NCBI GenBank assembly: GCA_049600855.1
Contig: JBMYQA010000144.1
Span: forward strand, 1-14,416
From: JBMYQA01 sp049600855
GTDB lineage: Bacteria > Bacteroidota > Bacteroidia > Cytophagales > Flammeovirgaceae
Reading direction: 5' to 3'
DNA: 14,416 nucleotides
Shown here: piece by piece, positions 1 through 7,100 of the stretch
How the letters are laid out: each line of letters opens with the position of its first letter
How positions within the stretch are numbered: position 1 is the first letter of the stretch
Notes under the pieces: model-generated
Seen by the model: the letters and a program-made list of their open reading frames with translations, nothing else
Databases searched by the model: none
Told to the model about the DNA's origin: nothing
Position numbers and translations under genes: made by a program

Positions 1-178
1 GTTTAAGAGTACCCAAATTAAACAAGCAACCATTTACGATTTGGGCGGTAATGTGTCGGAATATTATGGTAATGAAGGCAAAACTTATGGCTATTCTGCC
101 ATGGATTATTACGATGCCTTAGGAGAGAAAAAGCAAAAAGACCATTCCTATAAAGGTTTTAGAGTAATCAAAGAATAA
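1..178 (+). CDS. C-terminal end of a formylglycine-generating-enzyme-like (SUMF1/FGE-sulfatase domain) protein, partial
   Basis: Only the last 58 residues lie in the window; the frame begins at base 2 and ends with TAA at 176-178. Two features mark the end of the FGE-sulfatase (SUMF1-like, C-type-lectin fold) domain: the motif YDLGGNVSEYYG, which corresponds to the family's D-x-x-GNVxEW, and the terminal GFRVIKE, which corresponds to the usual closing GFRV. In Bacteroidota this domain occurs in true formylglycine-generating enzymes, in gliding/type IX secretion lipoproteins of the GldJ/GldK kind, and in many uncharacterised proteins; the visible part does not decide between them. The usual Trp after GNVxE is Tyr here, and no catalytic cysteine can be assessed. 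It converges on lgt, with a shared terminator between them. Confidence 0.75.
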   Translation, partial: FKSTQIKQATIYDLGGNVSEYYGNEGKTYGYSAMDYYDALGEKKQKDHSYKGFRVIKE

Positions 179-194
179 GTAAAGTAAATGCTTC

Positions 195-234
195 AAAAAC
201 GCCCATTGTCTTCCACAACTGGGCGTTTTTTTTT
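195..234. terminator. Bidirectional rho-independent terminator
   Basis: Inverted repeat AAAAACGCCCA (195-205) / TGGGCGTTTTT (220-230), extended inward by TTGT/ACAA with one bulged C, followed by four more T (nine T in all, 226-234). On the minus strand the A tract of the left arm becomes a T run, so the hairpin can end both the FGE-like gene on + and lgt on -. Confidence 0.88.
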
Positions 235-246
235 GCTGATGTATGT

Positions 247-1113
247 TTACTTTTTACCTTTAGAACGCGGTTTAACAGTCTCTGTATCTGGTACATTTGG
301 ATGGGTGTAACTTCGATACAGGATGTAAAATCCTAAAAGGACAAGGGGAATACTCAAGTACTGCCCAATAAACAAACTCATATCTGTTTCTGCTGTTACT
401 TGTTCTTTTTTGATGAACTCATACAAAAATCGTAAGCCCCAGAGCCCTACTAAAAAGATACCAAATAATCGTCCTCGCGGTGTTTTTTCTTTCCACTTAT
501 TGTACAATCCATACAAGATAAAGAATAGAATCAAACAAGAGATGGATTCATACAACTGTGCTGGATGCCTGGCCTGATCTTCTCCTAATCGTTCAAATAC
601 AAAGCCCCAAGGCACATCTGTATACACACCTACGATTTCCGAATTCATTAAATTTCCCAATCGAATAAATGCCCCACCCAAACAAGCTACAATGACCATG
701 CGATCGGCCAACCACAAAAAAGGCTGATCTGGCCTACTTCTACAATAATACCACAGCGATAAAATAATTCCGAAAGCAGCTCCATGACTGGCTAATCCTC
801 CTTTCCAAATTTGTAAAATCTCTAGTGGGTTTGATAAATAATAGTCTGGATCATAAAACAGACAATGTCCTAAACGTGCTCCAATAATGGTAGAAAGTAC
901 CATATAGAGCGTTAATGCTTCAATGTCTTTTTCTGGTTTTCCTTCTGCCCGAAATATTTTCACAAAAATGGCTTGCCCCACTAAAAAACCTGTTGCGAAC
1001 AATAAACCATACCAACGTACTTCCAAAGGACCAATGGTTAGTCCAAATAATTCGAAGGCATCAATCTTAAAAATTTCTGGAGCAGGCCCCCAATTAATTG
1101 CTGAGAGTATCAT
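247..1113 (-). CDS. lgt: Prolipoprotein diacylglyceryl transferase
   Basis: Integral inner-membrane enzyme that moves a diacylglyceryl group from phosphatidylglycerol onto the lipobox cysteine of prolipoproteins, the first step of lipoprotein maturation. The product is 288 residues, the normal length (E. coli Lgt has 291). Diagnostic motifs are present: SHGAAFGI with H110, the signature RLGNLMNSE at 151-159 (R151, N154, N157, E159), RHPAQLYES at 182-190, and RFLYEF near 228-233 in the last helix, where E. coli has its essential Arg239. About seven hydrophobic segments can be seen. The ATG start is preceded by AGGA at a 4-5 base distance, one of the better Shine-Dalgarno matches here. It lies 95 bases behind a co-directional lipoprotein gene and may share its transcript; a weak internal promoter is possible but not convincing. 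The C-terminal tail is basic (PRSKGKK). Confidence 0.97.
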   Translation of the reverse strand: MILSAINWGPAPEIFKIDAFELFGLTIGPLEVRWYGLLFATGFLVGQAIFVKIFRAEGKPEKDIEALTLYMVLSTIIGARLGHCLFYDPDYYLSNPLEILQIWKGGLASHGAAFGIILSLWYYCRSRPDQPFLWLADRMVIVACLGGAFIRLGNLMNSEIVGVYTDVPWGFVFERLGEDQARHPAQLYESISCLILFFILYGLYNKWKEKTPRGRLFGIFLVGLWGLRFLYEFIKKEQVTAETDMSLFIGQYLSIPLVLLGFYILYRSYTHPNVPDTETVKPRSKGKK

Positions 1114-1208
1114 TTAGTCCTGTTTTAGTATTGAAGATTTGCCCAAAATTGATTTGCTAATTCCAATATTCCAATGATTGGGCGGTAGAAATATTAAATC
1201 GCGTATCC

Positions 1209-1970
1209 TTACAGTTCTCCTTTTTTATACTTTGGAGAGATTCGAAACGAAAACTTTAAAGGCTTCTCCATCACTGTAACCTTTGTGTAGGTCAATTCTA
1301 GCTCGGTTTCGTAAGCCACTCCATCTTTAGCATAAGATAAATTGCTTTTATTGTGATGAGAAATGAGTTGTTTACCCACTTCTTTAAAATCATCGTAAGC
1401 AATGGTCAATTTATTATTTTGCTGATCGAGCACTTCCACTCTAGCCAGCTTGTTATTTTCTCTACTTACCTGATTTTCGACAGCAATGCCTTCAATGAGT
1501 TCCTTAATAATGAACAAAGAATCCATTTTTTGGGGTTTGGGTAATGCGGTAGATTGTAGGTAAAGATTGCCCGTAATGACAGATTGAAGCATATCGAAAT
1601 CAAAATCGAAATTAAAGCGTTCCTTCAATTGAGGGTAATTAAAGGTGTAATATTGTTTATTCAGCCGATCCAACATCATGAGCGTATCTTTGGTTACCAC
1701 AATGCGTAAGCCTTCCACAGAGGTTTTGGAAAGTGTCATCCAAATGATGCTGTCTTTCTTCATCTGAATGTATCCTGACACTTTTTGATCTTTCCCACCA
1801 TCATTGAATCGAACCTTTGATTTGATTCTCATGTAATCAAAATCAAAATCTTTTATCTTAAGTTTCTTCTCTAAACGTTTTGTGGTTAATACGCGATCAG
1901 ATTTACATCCTAATAAACCTGAAAAAAGGCCAATAACAGCCATAAAAAATAAAAGTTGCCGTATATTCAT
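1209..1970 (-). CDS. DUF4292-family lipoprotein
   Basis: A 253-residue predicted lipoprotein. The N-terminus is a lipoprotein signal peptide (MNIRQLL, then a hydrophobic stretch) ending in the lipobox LLGC with C22, so the mature protein should be membrane-anchored by Lgt. The body matches what I know of DUF4292, a Bacteroidota-specific family with a LolA/LolB-like layout of beta-strands: an early MRIKSKVRF strand, SGYIQMKKDSIIWMTLSKT, then EGLRIVVTKDTLMMLDR and the typical QYYTFNY segment, and repeated beta-hairpins to the end (KFSFRISPKYKKG). The biological role is not established; a lipid- or envelope-binding periplasmic role is inference from the fold. It is co-directional with lgt 95 bases downstream and divergent from the alkylation-repair gene. 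No strong promoter was recognised in the 189-base divergent gap. Confidence 0.85.
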   Translation of the reverse strand: MNIRQLLFFMAVIGLFSGLLGCKSDRVLTTKRLEKKLKIKDFDFDYMRIKSKVRFNDGGKDQKVSGYIQMKKDSIIWMTLSKTSVEGLRIVVTKDTLMMLDRLNKQYYTFNYPQLKERFNFDFDFDMLQSVITGNLYLQSTALPKPQKMDSLFIIKELIEGIAVENQVSRENNKLARVEVLDQQNNKLTIAYDDFKEVGKQLISHHNKSNLSYAKDGVAYETELELTYTKVTVMEKPLKFSFRISPKYKKGEL

Positions 1971-2159
1971 CTACCTATAAATTTCTGATAACTTGCGAAG
2001 CTAGTAAGACTAAAATTACTTTAAAAAAAATGCAGCTATTCTCTTCAAAATTATCAGATTTTTTAACGAGCTTGCTTGAACTCAAATTTTTATGGTGAAC
2101 TTGTCTAACATTAATTTATTTCGGTTTTAAAAACTTACATCAAACCGCCTTCAAAAAAC

Positions 2160-2831
2160 ATGCATGCTTACTTTCAACCGCTTCAAGCTGCTTTTTCAGA
2201 ACATGCAAATCCAGCATTTGCTTTGCAGATGAAGCAATACATGAAAAACCATTTTGAGTTTTGGGGCATTAAACAAGCTCCAAGAAGGACTCTTTTTAAG
2301 GCTTTTCTTCAGGAACATGGATTACCTGCTTGGGAAATGCTTACTGAACTGATTCAAGAATTATACGTTCAGCCCGAACGTGAATATCATTATTGCGCCA
2401 TCGAACTGATGATCAAATTCAAAAAAAAATGGACAGCAGATGAGCTGGAACTGATCGAATGGATGCTTGTGAATCGCTCTTGGTGGGATTCGGTGGACTA
2501 CATTTCTGCTGATGTTGTAGGCCCGTTTTTTCAGCGTTTTCCCACACTGATGCACAACACTTGTCAAGCATGGGTAAAATCCGACAATTTATGGCTTCGC
2601 CGAACGGCCATCATCTTCCAACGAAAATATAAATCAAAGACAGATCAAGAATTACTTTTTCAGACTATTGAAGCTTGTGCGCATGAAAAAGAGTTTTTCA
2701 TTGTGAAAGGAATTGGCTGGGCGTTACGGGAACATGCGAAAAGATTTCCCGAGCAAGTTCTCGAGTTTGTCCATGCGGTTCCGCTTCAACCATTAAGTAA
2801 ACGCGAGGCGCTTAAACATTTGAGTAAGTGA
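2160..2831 (+). CDS. DNA alkylation repair protein, AlkD-like HEAT-repeat glycosylase
   Basis: A 223-residue, mostly alpha-helical protein of the AlkC/AlkD family, monofunctional DNA glycosylases that excise N3- and N7-alkylated purines without flipping the base. The key residues of Bacillus cereus AlkD fall at the same numbers here: W109 and D113 in RSWWDSVDYIS, R148 in LWLRRTAI, and W187 in GIGWALREH. Together with the length this is strong evidence for an intact active enzyme. The N-terminal FWGIKQAPRR (34-43) also matches the family. No signal peptide is present, so it is cytoplasmic. The start is the ATG at 2160; no clear Shine-Dalgarno site is visible, as is usual in the phylum. It is transcribed alone, divergent from the DUF4292 gene and convergent with the SpoIIAA-like gene; no Ada or AlkA homologue is nearby. 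Confidence 0.93.
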   Translation: MHAYFQPLQAAFSEHANPAFALQMKQYMKNHFEFWGIKQAPRRTLFKAFLQEHGLPAWEMLTELIQELYVQPEREYHYCAIELMIKFKKKWTADELELIEWMLVNRSWWDSVDYISADVVGPFFQRFPTLMHNTCQAWVKSDNLWLRRTAIIFQRKYKSKTDQELLFQTIEACAHEKEFFIVKGIGWALREHAKRFPEQVLEFVHAVPLQPLSKREALKHLSK

Positions 2832-2841
2832 GTAATGATCA

Positions 2842-2868
2842 TAAAAAAAGCCTAGTGTATGACTAGGC
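2842..2868 (-). terminator. Rho-independent terminator of the SpoIIAA-like gene
   Basis: Perfect 7-bp stem GCCTAGT (2850-2856) / ACTAGGC (2862-2868) with a 5-base loop. Read on the minus strand it is followed by seven T (complement of 2843-2849), and it sits 28 bases past the stop of the minus-strand gene. On the plus strand there is no T run, so it is not a good terminator for the alkylation-repair gene. Confidence 0.85.
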
Positions 2869-2896
2869 GATATCGTTATTCAGAAAAGTTCAAGCA

Positions 2897-3343
2897 TCAT
2901 TCAGGCTCGTGAGAGTTTACCCATTCTTGGGCTTCGTTAACTGAGTTAAACACGCCATAAAACTTCCCTTTCCCCACAGAATCTTTTACAATTTTATTCA
3001 ATGAAAATCTTCCTGTCACATCATCTCCAACAACAAGCGCTTTGAGTACATGTTTCCCTCTTTTATCAGCTAATGCATTAAAGCTCTCATTTACGAATTT
3101 ACGGCTTTCAATCGAAGTGCCTCTAAACTTTCGTGCATCAACCAATATCTTGTATAAATTCTTTTCACTTACCAATTCGATTTGCTTCAAAATGCAAGTT
3201 CGAAAATCGGCATCATCAGCATACTGCTTCCAAGTTACTAAAAGGCAGTTTGCTTGCAGTTGTATATCTGCGTAATCGGTTGAAAAAAGTGTTTCCAAAT
3301 TTTGAGAATTCAAAGTTGTAATGATTTGAGAAAGTGAATCCAA
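2897..3343 (-). CDS. SpoIIAA/STAS-like small protein, probable TTG start
   Basis: A 148-residue soluble protein without signal peptide or membrane span. The alternation of short strands and helices, with VTWKQYADDADFR at 36-48, LYKILVDARKF at 63-73, KALVVGDDV at 101-109, and a closing FNSVNEAQEWV at 132-142, resembles the STAS/SpoIIAA-like proteins common in Bacteroidota; I recognise the pattern, not a specific subfamily, and no function can be assigned. The frame contains no ATG at all. The first possible start is TTG at 3341-3343, directly after an in-frame TAA (3344-3346); other TTG codons at residues 11 and 16 would still keep the whole predicted domain. An ATG in the same frame lies 12 codons upstream (3377-3379), so a nonsense mutation or a leader-ORF arrangement is possible. 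A clean terminator follows. Confidence 0.6.
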   Translation of the reverse strand: MDSLSQIITTLNSQNLETLFSTDYADIQLQANCLLVTWKQYADDADFRTCILKQIELVSEKNLYKILVDARKFRGTSIESRKFVNESFNALADKRGKHVLKALVVGDDVTGRFSLNKIVKDSVGKGKFYGVFNSVNEAQEWVNSHEPE

Positions 3344-3379
3344 TTACTTTTTATCTAAACGATAAATATTTGCTCCCAT
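3344..3379 (-). other. Possible 11-codon leader ORF in frame with the SpoIIAA-like gene
   Basis: On the minus strand an ATG at 3377-3379 opens MGANIYRLDKK and ends at TAA 3344-3346. The next codon is the TTG taken as the start of the SpoIIAA-like protein, in the same frame. It could be a translated leader, the original N-terminus cut off by a nonsense change, or chance. An A-rich stretch (GATAAAAAG) precedes the TAATTG junction but there is no Shine-Dalgarno core. Confidence 0.3.
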
Positions 3380-3414
3380 TGTAAATTAACGTCAACTAAT
3401 GGTAGGATGCAAAC

Positions 3415-3440
3415 AATTCCCACCAAAAAATACGGGAATT
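3415..3440. repeat. Inverted repeat downstream of the DUF1838 gene
   Basis: AATTCCC (3415-3421) / GGGAATT (3434-3440) with a 12-base A-rich loop. It lies 25 bases past the stop of the minus-strand DUF1838 gene, but no T run follows the stem in either direction, so it is at best a weak terminator or a 3'-end stabilising hairpin. Confidence 0.35.
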
Positions 3441-3464
3441 ATGCGAAATGTGCAAATGCATGAG

Positions 3465-4337
3465 TTATTGGTTGACTGTCTGTATCTTTTTAAAATAGGT
3501 CCAACTGGTTTCATTGGGTTTGGTAAACTCAGTTGGCGCTTTACCATAGCGCTCATCATTTTTAGCCACATATGCTTTGATGTAATCGGGCAAATCATCA
3601 AATCCATTTTCCAATTTATAGCCGCGGCAATGGTAAATTAAATAGCCTTCTTGATCTCCCATTTCCATCCAAGGCAACCAATCCCCTACTCTAGTCCAGC
3701 TAATTTCTGCATAAGCCGAAGCCTTATCTGCTTGATCAAGCGCTTGTTTATCTACAAAGAACTGAAATAACTCAGCCGATTGATAGGTATCTGATTTCGA
3801 ATTTTTGGGAAATGCTGCCCGACTTAAAGGAGATGGATAAGCGAGCAAAATATCAGCATTAAAGCAAATGCGATCATTGCCCAACTGGGTATATGGAAAC
3901 AAGTAGCTTCCTGTTTTAAATGACATATTCACAGGGTTATTCCATACATGAATCACGTCTACCGTATCTTTCACCAAAGGATTATACCAGCTCTCTAGTA
4001 TTTCACCATTTTTAGGATCTAAATAAAATGAAGCCTCTTTGGTGAGTACTTGATAATTTTCTCCCTCCTTTTTTAATCGCCCAATATTAAATCCTTCGAA
4101 GTCAAACAAGTGTTTCCCTCTTTGCTGTGGTAAAAAACTGTATACCTTCCCTTTCCACCAATATACTGTTTCTTCATTTTCATCTAAAGAAACTCGCATC
4201 TTTAAAAATGCTTTGAGATTATCTTCATCATCATCCAGATTTAGTTTTAGAGAATTCTTCTTTTCTTCGCAAGCCATTACAGCCATGAGCAAAAAGAGAA
4301 AGCCAATCAGCTTAGGTAAAAGTCTTACTAGATTCAT
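3465..4337 (-). CDS. DUF1838-family lipoprotein
   Basis: A 290-residue protein if started at ATG 4335-4337. The frame is open further upstream (to 4433), but the extension would run into the end of sdaAA. The chosen start gives a proper lipoprotein signal peptide: MNLVRLLPKLIG, a hydrophobic core, then VMAC with C23. The body fits DUF1838: YWWKGKVYSFLP, FEGFNIGRL, the segment with YLDPKNGEILESWYNP, and VIHVWNNPVNMSF. No catalytic role is known to me for this family. An acidic linker (LDDDEDN) follows the lipidation site, as in many surface or outer-membrane lipoproteins. It starts 43 bases behind the sdaAA stop on the same strand and probably shares its transcript, although the functional link to serine catabolism is unclear. 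Confidence 0.85.
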   Translation of the reverse strand: MNLVRLLPKLIGFLFLLMAVMACEEKKNSLKLNLDDDEDNLKAFLKMRVSLDENEETVYWWKGKVYSFLPQQRGKHLFDFEGFNIGRLKKEGENYQVLTKEASFYLDPKNGEILESWYNPLVKDTVDVIHVWNNPVNMSFKTGSYLFPYTQLGNDRICFNADILLAYPSPLSRAAFPKNSKSDTYQSAELFQFFVDKQALDQADKASAYAEISWTRVGDWLPWMEMGDQEGYLIYHCRGYKLENGFDDLPDYIKAYVAKNDERYGKAPTEFTKPNETSWTYFKKIQTVNQ

Positions 4338-4380
4338 AAATTTAATTTCACTCCGCATCGCGCAGAAAAAGCATAACAGG

Positions 4381-5280
4381 CTATTCTTCTCCATCCAGAA
4401 TTTCAATATCCGAGATGAGCACCTTATTGGCAATTTTTTGTCCCGTAATTGTCGCTGCTAATCCACCCATTGCCGTTTCCTTATAGCGATCTTCCATGCT
4501 CTGCCCCACTTCACCCATGGCCTGAATGCATTCATCTACAGGAATTACCGCATCTACATTTGCCAAAGCGATTTGGGCCGATGAGTTGGCAATTGCAGCC
4601 GCACTTGCATTTCGAACCACGCACGGCACTTCGACTAAACCTGCAACAGGATCACATACGAGTCCTAGCATACACTGAATGGTAATGGCAACGGCATTAA
4701 ATACCTGATTGATATTTCCACCAAGACAGTGTACCATAGCGCCAGAAGCCATCGCTGCTGCACTTCCCGTTTCTGCCTGACATCCACCTACCGCTCCTGC
4801 TAATGAAGCATTTTGCTGAATAATGAGGGCAATGCCAGCAGAAACCAACATGCCTTCTGCAATTTTTTCATCGGACATGCCATGGATTTCCTGTAAAGTC
4901 ACCAATACGCCAGGCATAATTCCAGAAGCGCCAGCAGTAGGAGCTGCTACAATGCGTCCCATGCATGAGTTCACTTCTTTAGCCGCTAAAGCCCTTGAAA
5001 TCAGCTGCTTAAATTCGGGAGACAACACGGTAATGGGACTATTGTATGTCTTTTTAGCGCCATTGTCAATCATGCCTGATCGCGAAGCCATATCTTCAGT
5101 TAAACCTGTATGTACCGCTTCTTTCATCACTTCGTAAGCATGCAACAACCCATTTAAGATTTCTTCTTTGCTTCGTCCTTTTTGTTTGATCTCATATTCT
5201 AAAACAGGCTCATGAAGCTGCAGTTGTTTTTCTTGACAATAGATTTTCCATGCCAAGAAATTATCAAATAGTAAAGACAT
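4381..5280 (-). CDS. sdaAA: L-serine dehydratase, iron-sulfur type, alpha subunit
   Basis: Deaminates L-serine to pyruvate and ammonia with a [4Fe-4S] cluster instead of PLP; cytoplasmic. The 299-residue protein covers only the alpha (catalytic) part. Family motifs: the SxSGMIDNGAKK-like region at 66-77, SCMGRIVAAPTAGASGI at 105-121, GGCQAETGSAAAMA at 165-178, and GLVCDPVAGLVEVPC at 206-220. Cluster ligands should be C167, C209 and C220; the 42- and 11-residue spacings equal those of C343/C385/C396 in the single-chain Legionella pneumophila enzyme. The C-terminal cysteine of the single-chain type is absent (the end is DGEE), as expected for a two-subunit enzyme. However, no beta subunit (sdaAB) is in the window: upstream is a 344-base divergent gap, downstream is the DUF1838 gene. 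The partner must be encoded elsewhere. Confidence 0.95.
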   Translation of the reverse strand: MSLLFDNFLAWKIYCQEKQLQLHEPVLEYEIKQKGRSKEEILNGLLHAYEVMKEAVHTGLTEDMASRSGMIDNGAKKTYNSPITVLSPEFKQLISRALAAKEVNSCMGRIVAAPTAGASGIMPGVLVTLQEIHGMSDEKIAEGMLVSAGIALIIQQNASLAGAVGGCQAETGSAAAMASGAMVHCLGGNINQVFNAVAITIQCMLGLVCDPVAGLVEVPCVVRNASAAAIANSSAQIALANVDAVIPVDECIQAMGEVGQSMEDRYKETAMGGLAATITGQKIANKVLISDIEILDGEE

Positions 5281-5309
5281 GTTTAGCTGTGTTTTATGTT
5301 GGTTAAAAA

Positions 5310-5342
5310 CAAATTAAACGATTGTGATCCTAATTCTAGCAA
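5310..5342 (-). promoter_or_regulatory. Weak candidate promoter for sdaAA
   Basis: On the minus strand TTG (5342-5340), 22 bases, then TTAATTTG (5317-5310), one mismatch from TAnnTTTG. This would give a leader of roughly 20-25 bases before the sdaAA ATG at 5280. Such boxes occur often by chance in AT-rich DNA. Confidence 0.25.
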
Positions 5343-5545
5343 GACCGATATACAAATTACATATTTTAAAACTGGAATCTGTACATTCTTTCTTAAAATA
5401 AATTCAAAATACCAAAACTGCTTTGGAATTACTTTCAAACGATTGTTAAGAATTTATCGCTTTCAGTTGAATAGCTTGTAGCTTTGTAACCGTTAATAAC
5501 ACTTGATACACCACATCAATCTGGTTAACATTCACCTTTGATCAC

Positions 5546-5576
5546 TTTGATAATTCAAGTGGATATGCTAACTATG
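5546..5576 (+). promoter_or_regulatory. Candidate Bacteroidota-type promoter of mgtE
   Basis: TTTG at 5546-5549, a 19-base spacer, then TAACTATG at 5569-5576, one mismatch from the TAnnTTTG -7 consensus. The expected start of transcription, near 5582-5585, would leave a leader of about 40 bases before the ATG at 5625. Confidence 0.45.
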
Positions 5577-5624
5577 CGTCCGACAAAAGCATACGATAAA
5601 GTTTCACCATAAACGAATCAGGCC

Positions 5625-6968
5625 ATGCCGTTTGAGCCTACCAAAGATTTTTTGGAACAGCTTTCTTCGGCTGTAGAAATGCAAGATGAGGAATTTGTCA
5701 TGCATAGTCTTGATGGTATGCACCCATCTGACATTTCAGAGGTGCTCGACCAAATGGATACCGAAGCTTGCAAGTATATTTTTGATCGACTGGAAACGAA
5801 AACATGTGCTTACATCTTAGCAGACCTTGATGACGACACCAGAGCCGATTTCCTCCATGTATTCACTCCTCAAGAAATTGCCCAAATCATTGATTACATT
5901 GACTCTGACGATGGTGCTGACATTCTGAACGAACAGCCCGTAAAGGTGAGAGAAGAGGTGATTAGCCACATGACCAACAAGCAAACGGCTACCGATATTG
6001 TAGACTTATTGCATTATGAAGAAGATTGTGCTGGTGGCTTAATGGCAAAAGAGTTAATTCGTGCCAATATCAACTGGACGGTTAAAGAATGTATTGAAGA
6101 AATTCGCAGACAAGGAGAACATGTCGAAAAAATCTTAACGGTCTATGTAGTGGACAATGAAAATACACTTCTCGGACGAGTATCCATCAAAGAAATTATC
6201 CTTGCTCCCGACTCTCGATTGATTAAAGACATTTATGTTCCTGATATTGCGCAAGTTCAAACCTATTTTAGTGAGGAAGAGGTTGCCGATATCATGCAGA
6301 AATACGATTTAGAATCTGTACCTGTAGTCAATGTGCAAAACAAGCTCATGGGCCGGATTACCATTGACGATATCATTGACGTCATTACCGAACAAGCTGA
6401 AATCGATCAGCAAATCATGTCGGGTATTTCTGAAAATATTGAAGAGGAAGATAGTGTCTTAACTTTATCTAGGGCACGACTTCCTTGGTTGCTCATTGGT
6501 ACGGTAGGTGGGCTGTTAGGTGCGCAATTTATCGGTTTTTTTGAGGGAGACTTGAAGCTCATTCCTGCAATGGCCTTCTTTATTCCATTGATTACGGCAA
6601 CTGGAGGAAATGTTGGCATTCAATCTTCCACCATCATCGTTCAAACACTAGCTGACCGTTCTGCTTACATTGGCAGTACTTTTGAGCGATTAACAAAAGC
6701 TCTACTCGTTGCCCTACTCAACGGAGTCGTTATTGCCAGTGTGGTATTTTGTTTCAACCTATTTTTCACCAATCTATCCTTGGCATTTATCGTTGCCATT
6801 GCCCTATTTAGTGTGGTGATACTCGCTTCGCTCATGGGAACCATCACCCCATTAGCCCTCAACAAACTTGGGATTAACCCCGCCTTAGCTTCTGGCCCGT
6901 TTATTACTACCGCCAATGATTTAATGGGCCTTGCCGTTTACTTTATGGTGGCGCGTTTACTCATGTAG
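5625..6968 (+). CDS. mgtE: MgtE-type magnesium channel/transporter
   Basis: Inner-membrane Mg2+ channel that is closed by Mg2+ binding to its cytoplasmic domains. It has 447 residues; the Thermus thermophilus protein has 450. Domains in order: acidic helical N domain (about 5-130, with repeated xDxADIL/HPSDISEVL motifs), a pair of CBS domains (about 137-260, ending in GRITIDDIIDVI at 243-254), an acidic connecting helix (259-278, EEEDSV) and five membrane helices (about 284-447). The pore segment TATGGNVGIQSS at 324-335 and NPALASGPFITTANDLMG at 418-435 are present; D432 falls at the same number as the pore aspartate of T. thermophilus MgtE. All key parts are intact. It is a single gene with its own promoter, 132 bases before a histidine kinase. 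An 8-bp inverted repeat (TGTAGTTT 6964-6971 / AAACTACA 6991-6998) covers the stop codon but lacks a T run. Confidence 0.97.
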   Translation: MPFEPTKDFLEQLSSAVEMQDEEFVMHSLDGMHPSDISEVLDQMDTEACKYIFDRLETKTCAYILADLDDDTRADFLHVFTPQEIAQIIDYIDSDDGADILNEQPVKVREEVISHMTNKQTATDIVDLLHYEEDCAGGLMAKELIRANINWTVKECIEEIRRQGEHVEKILTVYVVDNENTLLGRVSIKEIILAPDSRLIKDIYVPDIAQVQTYFSEEEVADIMQKYDLESVPVVNVQNKLMGRITIDDIIDVITEQAEIDQQIMSGISENIEEEDSVLTLSRARLPWLLIGTVGGLLGAQFIGFFEGDLKLIPAMAFFIPLITATGGNVGIQSSTIIVQTLADRSAYIGSTFERLTKALLVALLNGVVIASVVFCFNLFFTNLSLAFIVAIALFSVVILASLMGTITPLALNKLGINPALASGPFITTANDLMGLAVYFMVARLLM

Positions 6969-6998
6969 TTTTCCATTACGTTTTACAAGTAAACTACA
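6964..6998 (+). repeat. Inverted repeat over the mgtE stop codon
   Basis: Perfect 8-bp stem TGTAGTTT (6964-6971) / AAACTACA (6991-6998) with a 19-base loop; the TAG stop is inside the left arm. No T run follows, so it is not a typical intrinsic terminator; it could stabilise the 3' end or be chance. Confidence 0.35.
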
Positions 6999-7100
6999 CA
7001 TTGGTTTCATTCCCGTAGCAGCAAGCGAGTAATTCAGATTCATCTTCTCATTTTCTTAATTCTACTTATCTTTACCCTTGCATCACATTAAAACACAGCC

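Larger units (their letters stand above)
5281..5624. other. Divergent intergenic region between sdaAA and mgtE
   Basis: 344 bases, very AT-rich, without a supportable gene. It holds candidate promoters in both directions (listed separately), a further perfect -7-like TAGCTTTG at 5479-5486 with only a poor -33 partner, and a 7-base direct repeat CTTTGAT at 5536-5542 and 5545-5551 whose second copy contains the -33 box of the mgtE promoter candidate. I see no M-box-like magnesium riboswitch, though a structure search would be needed to exclude one. Confidence 0.6.

Noticed and set aside
1114..1208. Possible separate promoter for lgt on the minus strand (ATTG about 20 bases before CAATTTTG)
   Set aside because: Both boxes deviate from consensus and such pairs are frequent in AT-rich gaps; co-transcription with the DUF4292 gene is as likely.
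4338..4433. N-terminal extension of the DUF1838 frame by 32 codons
   Set aside because: It would overlap the end of sdaAA and bury the lipoprotein signal peptide that begins at 4337; the ATG at 4337 is the sensible start.
5296..5481. 61-codon open frame on + in the sdaAA/mgtE gap
   Set aside because: Rich in K, N, F and L as expected from AT-rich noncoding DNA, no start signal, and it lies over the divergent promoter region; nothing protein-like in its sequence.
5281..5624. Magnesium (M-box) riboswitch in front of mgtE
   Set aside because: The best promoter candidate leaves a leader of only about 40 bases, too short for an M-box, and no matching conserved segments were seen.
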